64,000 nucleotides of DNA from CAZFGK01 sp964518635 (GTDB lineage: Bacteria; Zixibacteria; MSB-5A5; GN15; FEB-12): the NCBI GenBank assembly GCA_964518635.1, contig CAZFGK010000012.1:27705-91704 (forward strand), in the 5' to 3' direction. The notes under the pieces were generated by a model, which saw nothing but the letters and a program-made list of their open reading frames with translations, was not told the DNA's origin and did not search any database. Positions 27,105-34,299 of this stretch are shown one piece after another (the stretch's first letter is position 1; every line of letters starts with the position of its first letter). A program made the position numbers and the translations under genes.

Positions 27105-27125
27105 TATCGACAAGAGTAGTCGATA
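27105..27125. promoter_or_regulatory. 21-bp dyad operator upstream of the B12 regulator
   Basis: TATCGAC-AAGAGTA-GTCGATA: a perfect 7-bp inverted repeat around a 7-bp centre, lying over the predicted -10 region of the regulator promoter and 23 bases upstream of its start codon. Suited to a dimer of either the MerR-type or the TetR-type regulator encoded just downstream, which would repress its own operon. Confidence 0.45.
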
Positions 27126-27142
27126 AATGGACAATAAGTCAA
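27113..27142 (-). promoter_or_regulatory. candidate promoter of the lipid operon
   Basis: On the minus strand TTGACT (27142-27137), an 18-base spacer, then TACTCT (27118-27113). The -35 is good and the -10 weak, as expected for a regulated promoter. The -10 lies within the dyad at 27105-27125. Confidence 0.35.
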
Positions 27143-27161
27143 CAGAAATTATCGTAACAAC

Positions 27162-27177
27162 CTATAAGACCTTATAA
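27162..27177. promoter_or_regulatory. short dyad in the regulator/fasciclin intergenic region
   Basis: CTATAAG-AC-CTTATAA, a 7-bp inverted repeat with one mismatch, 20 bases upstream of the predicted -35. It could be a second regulator site or part of an opposing promoter. Confidence 0.25.
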
Positions 27178-27221
27178 AATGACCTGATCCCTATGATGAT
27201 AATGTACTCTATCATATTGTT

Positions 27222-27293
27222 CTGCAACTAGTTATAATTGATATTGAGAAAAATTTGACGTAATCAGAACTTTTTGAGCTGCAACTGGTTATA
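27222..27293. repeat. two 15-bp direct repeats in the divergent intergenic region
   Basis: CTGCAACTAGTTATA at 27222 and CTGCAACTGGTTATA at 27279 match at 14 of 15 bases and start 57 bases apart, upstream of the fasciclin gene. They are candidate activator or repressor sites for the plus-strand promoter. Confidence 0.4.
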
Positions 27294-27347
27294 TGCACAA
27301 GAAACAGACATTACTTGAACACAATTCAACGGAGATTGAGAAAGAAA

Positions 27348-28373
27348 ATGAAACGTACTACTCTGATGGGCAGAATCGTCGCCCTCGCCGCCCTTCTCAC
27401 CTTTACCACCATTGGATGTTCTGACGACAAGAACAACCCGGTCAATCCAAGTGCAAACACCCCGACCCTAGACATCGTTGAGACTGCTCAGGCCGCCGGT
27501 AATTTCACCACCCTACTCGCTGCTGCCGAGGCCGCTGGTCTTGTTGGTGCCCTCAAAGGGGATGGTCCAATGACAGTCTTCGCGCCGACCGACGCCGCAT
27601 TTGCGATGCTTCCGGCTGGTGCACTTGATGCCCTCCTTGCTGATCCGGATGCCCTTACCGCAACCTTGCTCTACCACGTGGTTGCTGACGAAGTCACTGC
27701 CGCCGAAGTCGTCACCCTCACCAGTGCCCCGACATTAAATGGCGCGAATCTGGCGATCTCGATTACAGGTGACAGCAAGGTGAAGATCAACAATGCGATT
27801 GTGACCGTCACCGACATCAGAGCAAAGAATGGTATCATTCATGTGATTGATGCGGTCATGCTTCCCCCGACTGCCTCCTCCCCGGCTCTCACTGCCGGTG
27901 CCGCTGGCTACACCTTTGGTGGTGGCTGGATTGCTCAGGCGATCCGTGATGGTAAGCTCAAATGGCTGACGAGCCGTCTTTCCTTGTACACCGTTGCGCA
28001 GTTGACGGGACTTCCGACTCTCACTACTGCGGTGAAAGCGGCCGGCCTTCGCACGACACTGATCACCGGTGGACCGTTCACTCTCTTCGGACCGACAGAA
28101 GAGGCCTTTGCGGCACTGCCGGCAGGAACGGTTGCGTCACTTCTTCAGAATCCGACCGTCCTGCAAGATATCCTTCTCTACCATGTCGTCCCTGCAAAGG
28201 TCACTTCTGCGCAGGTGGTGACGCTGACTGAAGCGACGATGGCAAACGGTGACAAGGTGAGCATTGCGGTCAACGGCGGTGTCAAAGTGAATGACGCTAA
28301 TGTGATCGTAGTTGATATCCCGGCGCGCAACGGGGTGCTTCACCTGATCGATGGCGTCCTGATCCCCGAATAA
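27348..28373 (+). CDS. lipoprotein with two fasciclin (FAS1) domains
   Basis: Surface or periplasmic lipoprotein of 341 aa. The ATG at 27348 gives a signal with lipobox TTIGCS; a TTG at 27315 is a weaker alternative. Two FAS1 domains follow a short linker: the first around residues 40-170 (MTVFAPTDAAFAMLP, LLYHVV, KNGIIHVIDAVMLP), the second around 205-340 (FTLFGPTEEAFAALP, LLYHVV, RNGVLHLIDGVLIP). FAS1 proteins mediate adhesion or matrix contact. It is divergent from the B12 photoreceptor regulator across 265 bases with candidate operators, so it may share light control, as FAS1 genes do in some light-induced regulons. Confidence 0.92.
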   Translation: MKRTTLMGRIVALAALLTFTTIGCSDDKNNPVNPSANTPTLDIVETAQAAGNFTTLLAAAEAAGLVGALKGDGPMTVFAPTDAAFAMLPAGALDALLADPDALTATLLYHVVADEVTAAEVVTLTSAPTLNGANLAISITGDSKVKINNAIVTVTDIRAKNGIIHVIDAVMLPPTASSPALTAGAAGYTFGGGWIAQAIRDGKLKWLTSRLSLYTVAQLTGLPTLTTAVKAAGLRTTLITGGPFTLFGPTEEAFAALPAGTVASLLQNPTVLQDILLYHVVPAKVTSAQVVTLTEATMANGDKVSIAVNGGVKVNDANVIVVDIPARNGVLHLIDGVLIPE

Positions 28374-28405
28374 TTCCGACGTCCCTATTTCTCTTCCTCC
28401 ATACG

Positions 28406-28438
28406 AGAGCCGGATTGTTGTTTCGACAATCCGGCTCT
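28406..28438 (+). terminator. terminator of the fasciclin gene
   Basis: AGAGCCGGATTGT, a 7-base loop, ACAATCCGGCTCT: a perfect 13-bp stem 32 bases after the stop. The following sequence reaches a T7 run at 28457. It lies between convergent genes and may work both ways. Confidence 0.8.
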
Positions 28439-28477
28439 TCATCATTGAGAGGCGTTTTTTTAGGGAATCAGAAAGAG

Positions 28478-29209
28478 CTACTTACAACACTCATGCACCG
28501 TCCGGGGATTTTCGGCCGCACGTTGTTCGAGATTCGGGCTGAGATAGGGAATCCCGAGCGACAGACCACGCAAGATCAGAAGAATTCCCATGACTAACGC
28601 ACCGACCGGAATCAGCTTTGAAGAAAAATGGCGCAGCTTCGCAGGAAGGAATGCTCCAAGATAGGAAACCGTCAAAAGTGCCGGGATAGTACCAAGTCCG
28701 AAGAAGAACATTGAAAGTGAACCATCAATCCAGTTCCCCGTAGCTGCCGCTGCCGCCAGTGCGACATAGAGGAGTCCGCAAGGCAGAAAGCCATTGAGAA
28801 GTCCGATCCCGAACAGTGAGAGAAATTTCGGAGATCGAAAAAGTCTCGACCAAAAATCTCGTATGCGATTAGTAAGTGAAAGTAGCCATGAATTTGGCTG
28901 TAGTCGATGCAACGCACTCGGCACCCAAAGAGACAAACCAAGCGTAATGAGAATAATCAGACCGGCGATGAGCGAAAGCCCCTGCTGGAATCCGGCAAAA
29001 GAAAGCATCTGCCCAAACGATCCGACCATCACTCCGAGCAGCATATAGGTCAGCACTCTGCCGACATGGTAGGCAAGTCTATGCAAGAGCAGCAGAGTGC
29101 GGGAATGTTTCGTTGCCGGAAGGGCAAGAGCGATCGGGCCGCACATCCCAATGCAATGCAGACTGCCGACAATTCCCAATCCCAATGCTGACCAGAGAAT
29201 CGGATTCAT
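28478..29209 (-). CDS. UreH_2/TauE-like membrane protein of the cbb3 locus
   Basis: Polytopic membrane protein of 243 aa with six to seven helices. It has the signature GSLHCIGMCGPIALALP near the N-terminus and GLLNGFLPCGLLYVAL in the second half, typical of the UreH_2 (DsbD-like 'sulfite exporter TauE/SafE') proteins that accompany cbb3 oxidase genes. The paired Cys in both halves may bind copper. Its ATG overlaps the fixH stop by four bases. Probable role: copper handling for oxidase assembly, by context. Confidence 0.87.
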   Translation of the reverse strand: MNPILWSALGLGIVGSLHCIGMCGPIALALPATKHSRTLLLLHRLAYHVGRVLTYMLLGVMVGSFGQMLSFAGFQQGLSLIAGLIILITLGLSLWVPSALHRLQPNSWLLSLTNRIRDFWSRLFRSPKFLSLFGIGLLNGFLPCGLLYVALAAAAATGNWIDGSLSMFFFGLGTIPALLTVSYLGAFLPAKLRHFSSKLIPVGALVMGILLILRGLSLGIPYLSPNLEQRAAENPRTVHECCK

Positions 29210-29685
29210 TTTGCGATCATCACTTCATGTTCGGTGCGATAACGCTGTCCGTTCATCATCCAGACCAGATCAGCTCGCCAGAAGCCGGGGCGCAATCTTG
29301 GATCGTGCAGATGCCCTGCTCCCTGTTCATTGAGTGGAACCGCGGAGGCGAAGTCTGATTGCTTCATCGAGGGGCGATAAAGAAGTAGACTACACGCCGC
29401 TATCTCAGTTCGAATCGTATCCGGAAACTGAATCTGAATCTCGGACATTGCAACTGAGTAGTGAAAGCTGGGCAATGACGGGAGTAACTGTGTTCGCTGA
29501 CGCTCGTCGATTCGCTCCTGAAATGCCTGCCCCTTCGCGTAGTAATCCGGCTCGACCAGATCGACCTGCTGCATCACGGCAATGCCGACCAGACCGAACA
29601 TGAACAAGACAAAGCCGATATACAGGGCGGCAATCCCCCATCCCCAACGAGATGACTTTGCCGTGATACTATTGTTTGTGCTCAT
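29206..29685 (-). CDS. fixH: FixH/CcoH family protein
   Basis: A 159-aa membrane-anchored accessory protein for cbb3 oxidase assembly. One N-terminal helix (WGIAALYIGFVLFMFGLVGI), then VDLVEPDYYAKGQAFQERID, the FixH hallmark, and a periplasmic beta domain ending in FWRADLVWMMNGQRY. The ATG at 29685 has AGGGAAGCTG upstream and overlaps the ccoG end by 17 bases. A longer frame to 29787 is antisense-like and lacks a site. Confidence 0.9.
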   Translation of the reverse strand: MSTNNSITAKSSRWGWGIAALYIGFVLFMFGLVGIAVMQQVDLVEPDYYAKGQAFQERIDERQRTQLLPSLPSFHYSVAMSEIQIQFPDTIRTEIAACSLLLYRPSMKQSDFASAVPLNEQGAGHLHDPRLRPGFWRADLVWMMNGQRYRTEHEVMIAK

Positions 29686-31120
29686 CAGCTTCCCTTTCAC
29701 GTTCAGATTCACGTTTCTGCTGATCGCTCGGACCGACAAACGTGGTCGATACTGTTTCAAGCTCCTCGCCGTTTGAACGGATTTCAATTCGTATCGGAGT
29801 CGTCGCGAGATAGAGTTTTTTCTTCGGAATTTCTATTGAAAAGACCGTTTCATCCTGCCCTTCCGGCGGCAATATCAATTCCGGTCCAAGTATCTGTATC
29901 GTCCCTTGTACTCCTGCCAATGAGAGCTGCAAAGGAAGCTCGCGCGGAGTTTTGTTTGTTCCTCGAAAGGTGTAGACATTTCGAATATTTCCATTATCAA
30001 GCTCTTCAAACAACGACCCCGTCGTCCGCAGAATGGCACACTCTATCGGAGTACGCAGTATCATCAGAGTCGAAGTCGTGATGAGCAGAATGACCAGAAA
30101 GACAGAATAGAGAATGATACGCGGTGTGAAGACGCGCTTTCCTCCCGATGCGATCTGATTCATTGAGGCATAACGGATCAATCCCGGTGCGAATCCGACT
30201 CCGGCCATCGTTCGATCACAGGCGTCCATGCAGGCAGTACAATTCACACACTCTAACTGGGTGCCATGACGAATATCGATACCAGTCGGGCAGACTTTTA
30301 CGCAGACCGAACAGTCAACGCAATCCCCTTTCTCGATTCGGGGGGCTGAGCGTGAAAGCGGCGCGCGTGGTTCCCCTCGTTTGTGGTCATACATCACGAC
30401 CATCGAATTGGAATCAAGCAGCACTCCCTGAAGTCGCCCATAGGGGCAGACGAGTGTACAGGCCTGCTCACGAAACCAGGTAAAGACCCAGAAGAAAACG
30501 AGTGAGAATACTATCATGGCGATAAATCCGACGAGATGCTCACTGGGGGGTGATGTCACGATCTCCTTGAGGGCATCAAAGCCAATGATATACGCAAGAA
30601 ACGTATTCCCGATCAGGAATGAGAGGACGAAGAAAATGCTGAACTTGAGAGTTCGCTTACTCCATTTATCCGCGTTCCACTCCTGATGGTCAAGTTGACG
30701 CTGCGCCGGACCGTTCCCTTCGATGGCATACTCGATCTTTCGAAAGAGCATCTCCAGAAAGATAGTCTGTGGGCAGACCCATCCGCAGAAGAGTCGCCCC
30801 CAGATAGTGGTAAACCAGATGATGAAGACAAACAGGGTGATCGATGCCAGCACAAACAGATGTAAATCCTGCGGCCAGAAGACCAATCCGAAAATGAAAA
30901 AGTGCCGATGAATGATGTCGAACTGTAGTAACGGATGCCCACTGACTTTGATCAACGGAGCGAGAAAGAGAAAGGCGAGCAGAAACCAGGAGAGATAGGT
31001 CCGCGCGGTATAATATCTCCCCTGAGGTTTGACTGGATACACCCAAACCCGTTTCCCTCTCCTGTCCATGGTCGCGGGTTGATCGCGAAATGATTCTGTT
31101 TCACCCTTATTGGGCAACAA
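29669..31120 (-). CDS. ccoG: cytochrome c oxidase accessory protein CcoG
   Basis: Membrane ferredoxin-like protein of about 483 aa that serves cbb3 maturation, probably as a copper reductase. N-terminal GKRVWVYPVKPQGRYY is conserved. It has five to six helices, LFCGWVCPQ and CTLVCPYGRLQG, then two 4Fe-4S ferredoxin motifs (CVDCSVCVKVCP, CVNCTACMDAC) and a C-terminal periplasmic Ig-like domain. No ATG fits: the conserved N-terminus begins before the Met at 31069, and AGGGAG lies just ahead of tandem TTG codons (31120, 31117), so a TTG start overlapping the ccoP end is chosen. Confidence 0.93.
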   Translation of the reverse strand: MLPNKGETESFRDQPATMDRRGKRVWVYPVKPQGRYYTARTYLSWFLLAFLFLAPLIKVSGHPLLQFDIIHRHFFIFGLVFWPQDLHLFVLASITLFVFIIWFTTIWGRLFCGWVCPQTIFLEMLFRKIEYAIEGNGPAQRQLDHQEWNADKWSKRTLKFSIFFVLSFLIGNTFLAYIIGFDALKEIVTSPPSEHLVGFIAMIVFSLVFFWVFTWFREQACTLVCPYGRLQGVLLDSNSMVVMYDHKRGEPRAPLSRSAPRIEKGDCVDCSVCVKVCPTGIDIRHGTQLECVNCTACMDACDRTMAGVGFAPGLIRYASMNQIASGGKRVFTPRIILYSVFLVILLITTSTLMILRTPIECAILRTTGSLFEELDNGNIRNVYTFRGTNKTPRELPLQLSLAGVQGTIQILGPELILPPEGQDETVFSIEIPKKKLYLATTPIRIEIRSNGEELETVSTTFVGPSDQQKRESEREREADEHKQ

Positions 31121-31781
31121 GTTCTCCCTGCGGCGGTTTTGCTTTTGGCGGATTGGTTCCTCGCAAGGTAAGCACGAAGCTGGCAACCTGCGCGATCTGA
31201 TCCGGTTTGAGTTCGTAGCGCCACGTGATCATCCCTTTGGCAGGAACACCAAATTTGATTGTCTTCGAAATATTGTCGATCCCCGCACCGTGCAACCAGT
31301 AGTCATCGGTCAGATTCGGACCGATTCCCCCTTCCCCGAGTTGACCATGACAGTTGACACACTTGATTGTCCAGATCGCTTTTCCCGCATCCAGATCAGC
31401 CGGCTCGGTGAGTGCTACGTAGGTGGCGGTGTCGTCTTCACGTCTCTCTTCAACTCGAGCGACTTTCGGAGCAACTGCAAATTTTGGTGCGTTCGGATCT
31501 GCGTAGTAGACCGGAATATATTTCGGAATGATTCCAAAGTAATGCGGAGTAGGGTCGTAGCGTACGTAGGCGGAATTCATCTCGAGCTTGTATTCATCCG
31601 CGCTCAGATAACCTATCTGAAAGACATGGAAGTAGAGTAGATAGACGAACGCCCAGATAGTAGTAAGCACAAACAGCCAGACCCACCACTCCGGAAGATC
31701 ATTGTCAAGTTCTCGAATCCCGTCATATTCATGATCGGTCATCAGCTTGTCATCAAACGGCGTTTGATTCATCTCGTTCAT
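31107..31781 (-). CDS. ccoP: cbb3 oxidase subunit CcoP (single haem c)
   Basis: Membrane-anchored cytochrome c subunit that passes electrons to CcoO/CcoN. FixP_N-type start (YDGIRELDNDLPEWWVWLF with one helix), then a c-type cytochrome domain with CVNCH (about residue 139) and the Met ligand region GMITWRYEL. Canonical CcoP has two haems in about 300 aa; this 224-aa form has one, as is common in Bacteroidetes-type cbb3. Overlaps ccoQ by four bases and ccoG by 14. Confidence 0.93.
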   Translation of the reverse strand: MNEMNQTPFDDKLMTDHEYDGIRELDNDLPEWWVWLFVLTTIWAFVYLLYFHVFQIGYLSADEYKLEMNSAYVRYDPTPHYFGIIPKYIPVYYADPNAPKFAVAPKVARVEERREDDTATYVALTEPADLDAGKAIWTIKCVNCHGQLGEGGIGPNLTDDYWLHGAGIDNISKTIKFGVPAKGMITWRYELKPDQIAQVASFVLTLRGTNPPKAKPPQGELVAQ

Positions 31782-31972
31782 GATCGGCTCCTCTGTTCAG
31801 CGGGATGAGTTTCATCATCGACAAGTGGCAGACGAGAGAATCGATCGATATCTTTCTTGCTGAGCCGAAGGGCCCAGATCACCGCCACGATGAATATCAG
31901 GAGGGCGAACAGAAGTCCGACCATCCCGATTACATCAACATTCGAAATTTCAGTCAATGCTCCACGAAACAT
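31778..31972 (-). CDS. ccoQ: CcoQ-like small membrane subunit
   Basis: A 64-aa protein with a single hydrophobic helix (GMVGLLFALLIFIVAVIWAL) followed by a charged tail RLSKKDIDRFSRLPLVDD, the pattern of CcoQ/FixQ, a stabilising subunit of cbb3 oxidase. Position between ccoNO and ccoP is diagnostic. The start overlaps the ccoNO stop by one base, and the stop overlaps the ccoP start. Confidence 0.88.
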   Translation of the reverse strand: MFRGALTEISNVDVIGMVGLLFALLIFIVAVIWALRLSKKDIDRFSRLPLVDDETHPAEQRSRS

Positions 31973-34116
31973 CAGTTTCCTCCTCCCGATGCACGCGCCG
32001 AATTCGATTCTTTCTTGATGTCCGTCCCCAATCGTTGGAGATAAGCAATGAGTGCGATAATCTCCCGATCAGTCGGACAGTCGATTCCGGCATCTTTCAG
32101 ATTAACTGCTACTTTTGCCGACTGGGTAGCGACATCAGAGTTTGCGGTGGCATCATACCCCGGTGGGTACGGCACTCCGAATGTCTGAAACGCCCTGATC
32201 TTTGCACCAGTGGTAGTGGTATCCAGTCTGTTTTCTCCCAACCACGGGAATGCGGGCATGAGTGATCCCGGCGACATTGAAGTCGGGTCGACCATATGCT
32301 GATAGTGCCATGCATCCGGATATTTTCCACCCACTCGCATCAGATCCGGACCGGTTCGTTTTGAACCCCACTGGAAGGGATGGTCATACACATACTCACC
32401 GGCTTTGGAGTATTCACCATATCGCTCTGTCTCGGAGCGGAACGGACGAATCATCTGTGAATGACAGGTAAAGCACCCTTCACGTACATAGATATCACGA
32501 CCATGCAACTCGAGCGGCGTCAATGGTTCGACCGCAGCGATTGTCGGAACGTTAGACTTCACGAGGAAAGTTGGCAACAACTGCACAAGCCCGCCGATGA
32601 TCACGGCAACAAGGGAAAGAACCGTAAAGGGGATCAGTTTCCCTTCAAGCCATCGGTGTGTCCATTTCTTTTCAGTTGAATGGGAGGTTGCAACAACCTT
32701 CGCCGGAACCTGAACGCTCTCTTCGTCCAGTTTCCCTTTCCCCATTGTTTTAAGCAGGTTGTACATGCCGATAATCACCGATACAAGGAAAAGAGTGCCG
32801 CCGACAGAGCGGATGACATACATCGGTACCACTTGCAAAACGGTCTCCAGAAAATTCGGATAGCGAAGGATTCCATCCGGCGTGAATTCCTGAAGCATCA
32901 GCCCCTGCGCGATTCCGGCGAAGTACATTGGCAGGGCGTAGACCACGATACCAATGGTACCCAGCCAGAAGTGCAGATTCGCGAGTCGATCAGAATAGAG
33001 TGTCGTCTTGAACATGCGAGGGATCATCCAGTACAGGATCCCGAAAGTCAGAAAACCATTCCAGCCGAGTGCACCCACATGGGTGTGCGCAATTGTCCAG
33101 TCCGTGAAATGTGAGAGAGCGTTCACACTCTTGATCGACAGCAGTGGTCCTTCGAAAGTTGCCATCCCATATGCGGTCACCGCGACTACCATGAATTTCA
33201 GAACGACATCGGTGCGGACTTTATCCCACGCACCGCGAAGAGTCAGCAGACCGTTCAGCATCCCTCCCCATGACGGCGCAATCAGCATGATCGAAAAAAC
33301 CGAACCAAGTGACTGTGCCCAGTCAGGCAGAGCTGAATACAGAAGATGATGCGGACCCGCCCAGATATAGAGGAAGATCAACGCCCAGAAGTGAATGATC
33401 GATAGACGATAGGAAAAGACTGGTCGATCTGCCGCCTTTGGCATGAAGTAGTACATAAGTCCCAGATACGGGGTAGTCAGGAAGAATGCGACGGCGTTGT
33501 GTCCATACCACCATTGTACGAGCGCATCCTGCACTCCTGCGTAGAATGAATAACTCTTGAACAGAGATATCGGCAGTGCCATCGAGTTGACGACATGAAG
33601 CATCGTCACCGTCACCCAGGTCGCAATGTAAAACCAGATCGCGACATACATGTGCGGCTCACGCCTTTTGATGATCGTGCCGAAAAGATTGATACCGAAC
33701 GAAATCCAGACGACTGCGATCATGATATCAATCGGCCATTCGAGTTCGGCGTACTCTTTGCCAGTAGTGATACCAAATGGCAAAGTGAGCGCGGCGGCAA
33801 CAATGATCAATTGCCATCCCCAGAAGTGGAATTTGCTGACTGCATCGCTGAACATCCGCGCTTTGCAGAGTCGCTGCAGCGAGTAGTAGATCCCCGCAAA
33901 CATTCCGTTCCCCACAAAAGCAAAGATCACGGCATTGGTATGCAGGGGGCGCAGGTGTGAGTAGGTGGTTATCGGAATACCGAAATTGAGTGCCGGCAAG
34001 TAGAGCTGAACAGCGATCAACACTCCCACCAACATCCCGACCACCCCCCAGATGAGAGTAGCAATCGAGAAATCTCGAACGATGCGATTGTCATAGACAA
34101 TGGTTTCAGTCGACAT
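31972..34116 (-). CDS. ccoNO: fused cbb3 cytochrome oxidase subunits CcoN-CcoO
   Basis: A 714-aa fusion. Residues 1 to about 460 are the haem-copper catalytic subunit: THL-type haem ligand in HLRPLHTNAVIFAFVGNG, CuB side WWYGHNAVAFFL, GPHHLLYSALPDW, and a helix series ending near VSVIIGMYNLL. After a charged linker and a further membrane anchor (TVLSLVAVIIGGLVQLLP) comes the CcoO cytochrome c domain with one haem site, CFTCHSQMIRPF, and the conserved GPDLMRVGGKYPDAWHYQHM. Subunits I and II are separate genes in proteobacteria; this fusion is known in Bacteroidetes and relatives. High-affinity oxygen reduction, periplasm-facing cytochrome. Confidence 0.95.
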   Translation of the reverse strand: MSTETIVYDNRIVRDFSIATLIWGVVGMLVGVLIAVQLYLPALNFGIPITTYSHLRPLHTNAVIFAFVGNGMFAGIYYSLQRLCKARMFSDAVSKFHFWGWQLIIVAAALTLPFGITTGKEYAELEWPIDIMIAVVWISFGINLFGTIIKRREPHMYVAIWFYIATWVTVTMLHVVNSMALPISLFKSYSFYAGVQDALVQWWYGHNAVAFFLTTPYLGLMYYFMPKAADRPVFSYRLSIIHFWALIFLYIWAGPHHLLYSALPDWAQSLGSVFSIMLIAPSWGGMLNGLLTLRGAWDKVRTDVVLKFMVVAVTAYGMATFEGPLLSIKSVNALSHFTDWTIAHTHVGALGWNGFLTFGILYWMIPRMFKTTLYSDRLANLHFWLGTIGIVVYALPMYFAGIAQGLMLQEFTPDGILRYPNFLETVLQVVPMYVIRSVGGTLFLVSVIIGMYNLLKTMGKGKLDEESVQVPAKVVATSHSTEKKWTHRWLEGKLIPFTVLSLVAVIIGGLVQLLPTFLVKSNVPTIAAVEPLTPLELHGRDIYVREGCFTCHSQMIRPFRSETERYGEYSKAGEYVYDHPFQWGSKRTGPDLMRVGGKYPDAWHYQHMVDPTSMSPGSLMPAFPWLGENRLDTTTTGAKIRAFQTFGVPYPPGYDATANSDVATQSAKVAVNLKDAGIDCPTDREIIALIAYLQRLGTDIKKESNSARASGGGN

Positions 34117-34131
34117 ACTTCTGCAATCCTA

Positions 34132-34299
34132 TCATGAATTGATTCTATCTTTCTTCGAAGGAGGGGAATCAAAAAGCATACGTTCCGCGGGTGTTTCGAG
34201 ATCGTCGAATTGCCCGTCACGAGATGCCCAGAAAAAAGCGATCAGGAATCCACCGGCAACACAAACCGATGCGGCCAGGAGAATGATGATAACCGACAT
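34132..34299 (-). CDS. ccoS: cbb3 oxidase assembly protein CcoS
   Basis: A 55-aa protein found by reading the gap: MSVIIILLAASVCVAGGFLI begins a single membrane helix, followed by FFWASRDGQFDDLETPAERM, the CcoS signature (DGQFDDLxTPAxRxL). The start overlaps the ccoI stop by one base, and it ends 15 bases before ccoNO. Required for haem b and copper insertion into CcoN in species where it was tested. Too short for many gene finders. Confidence 0.93.
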   Translation of the reverse strand: MSVIIILLAASVCVAGGFLIAFFWASRDGQFDDLETPAERMLFDSPPSKKDRINS

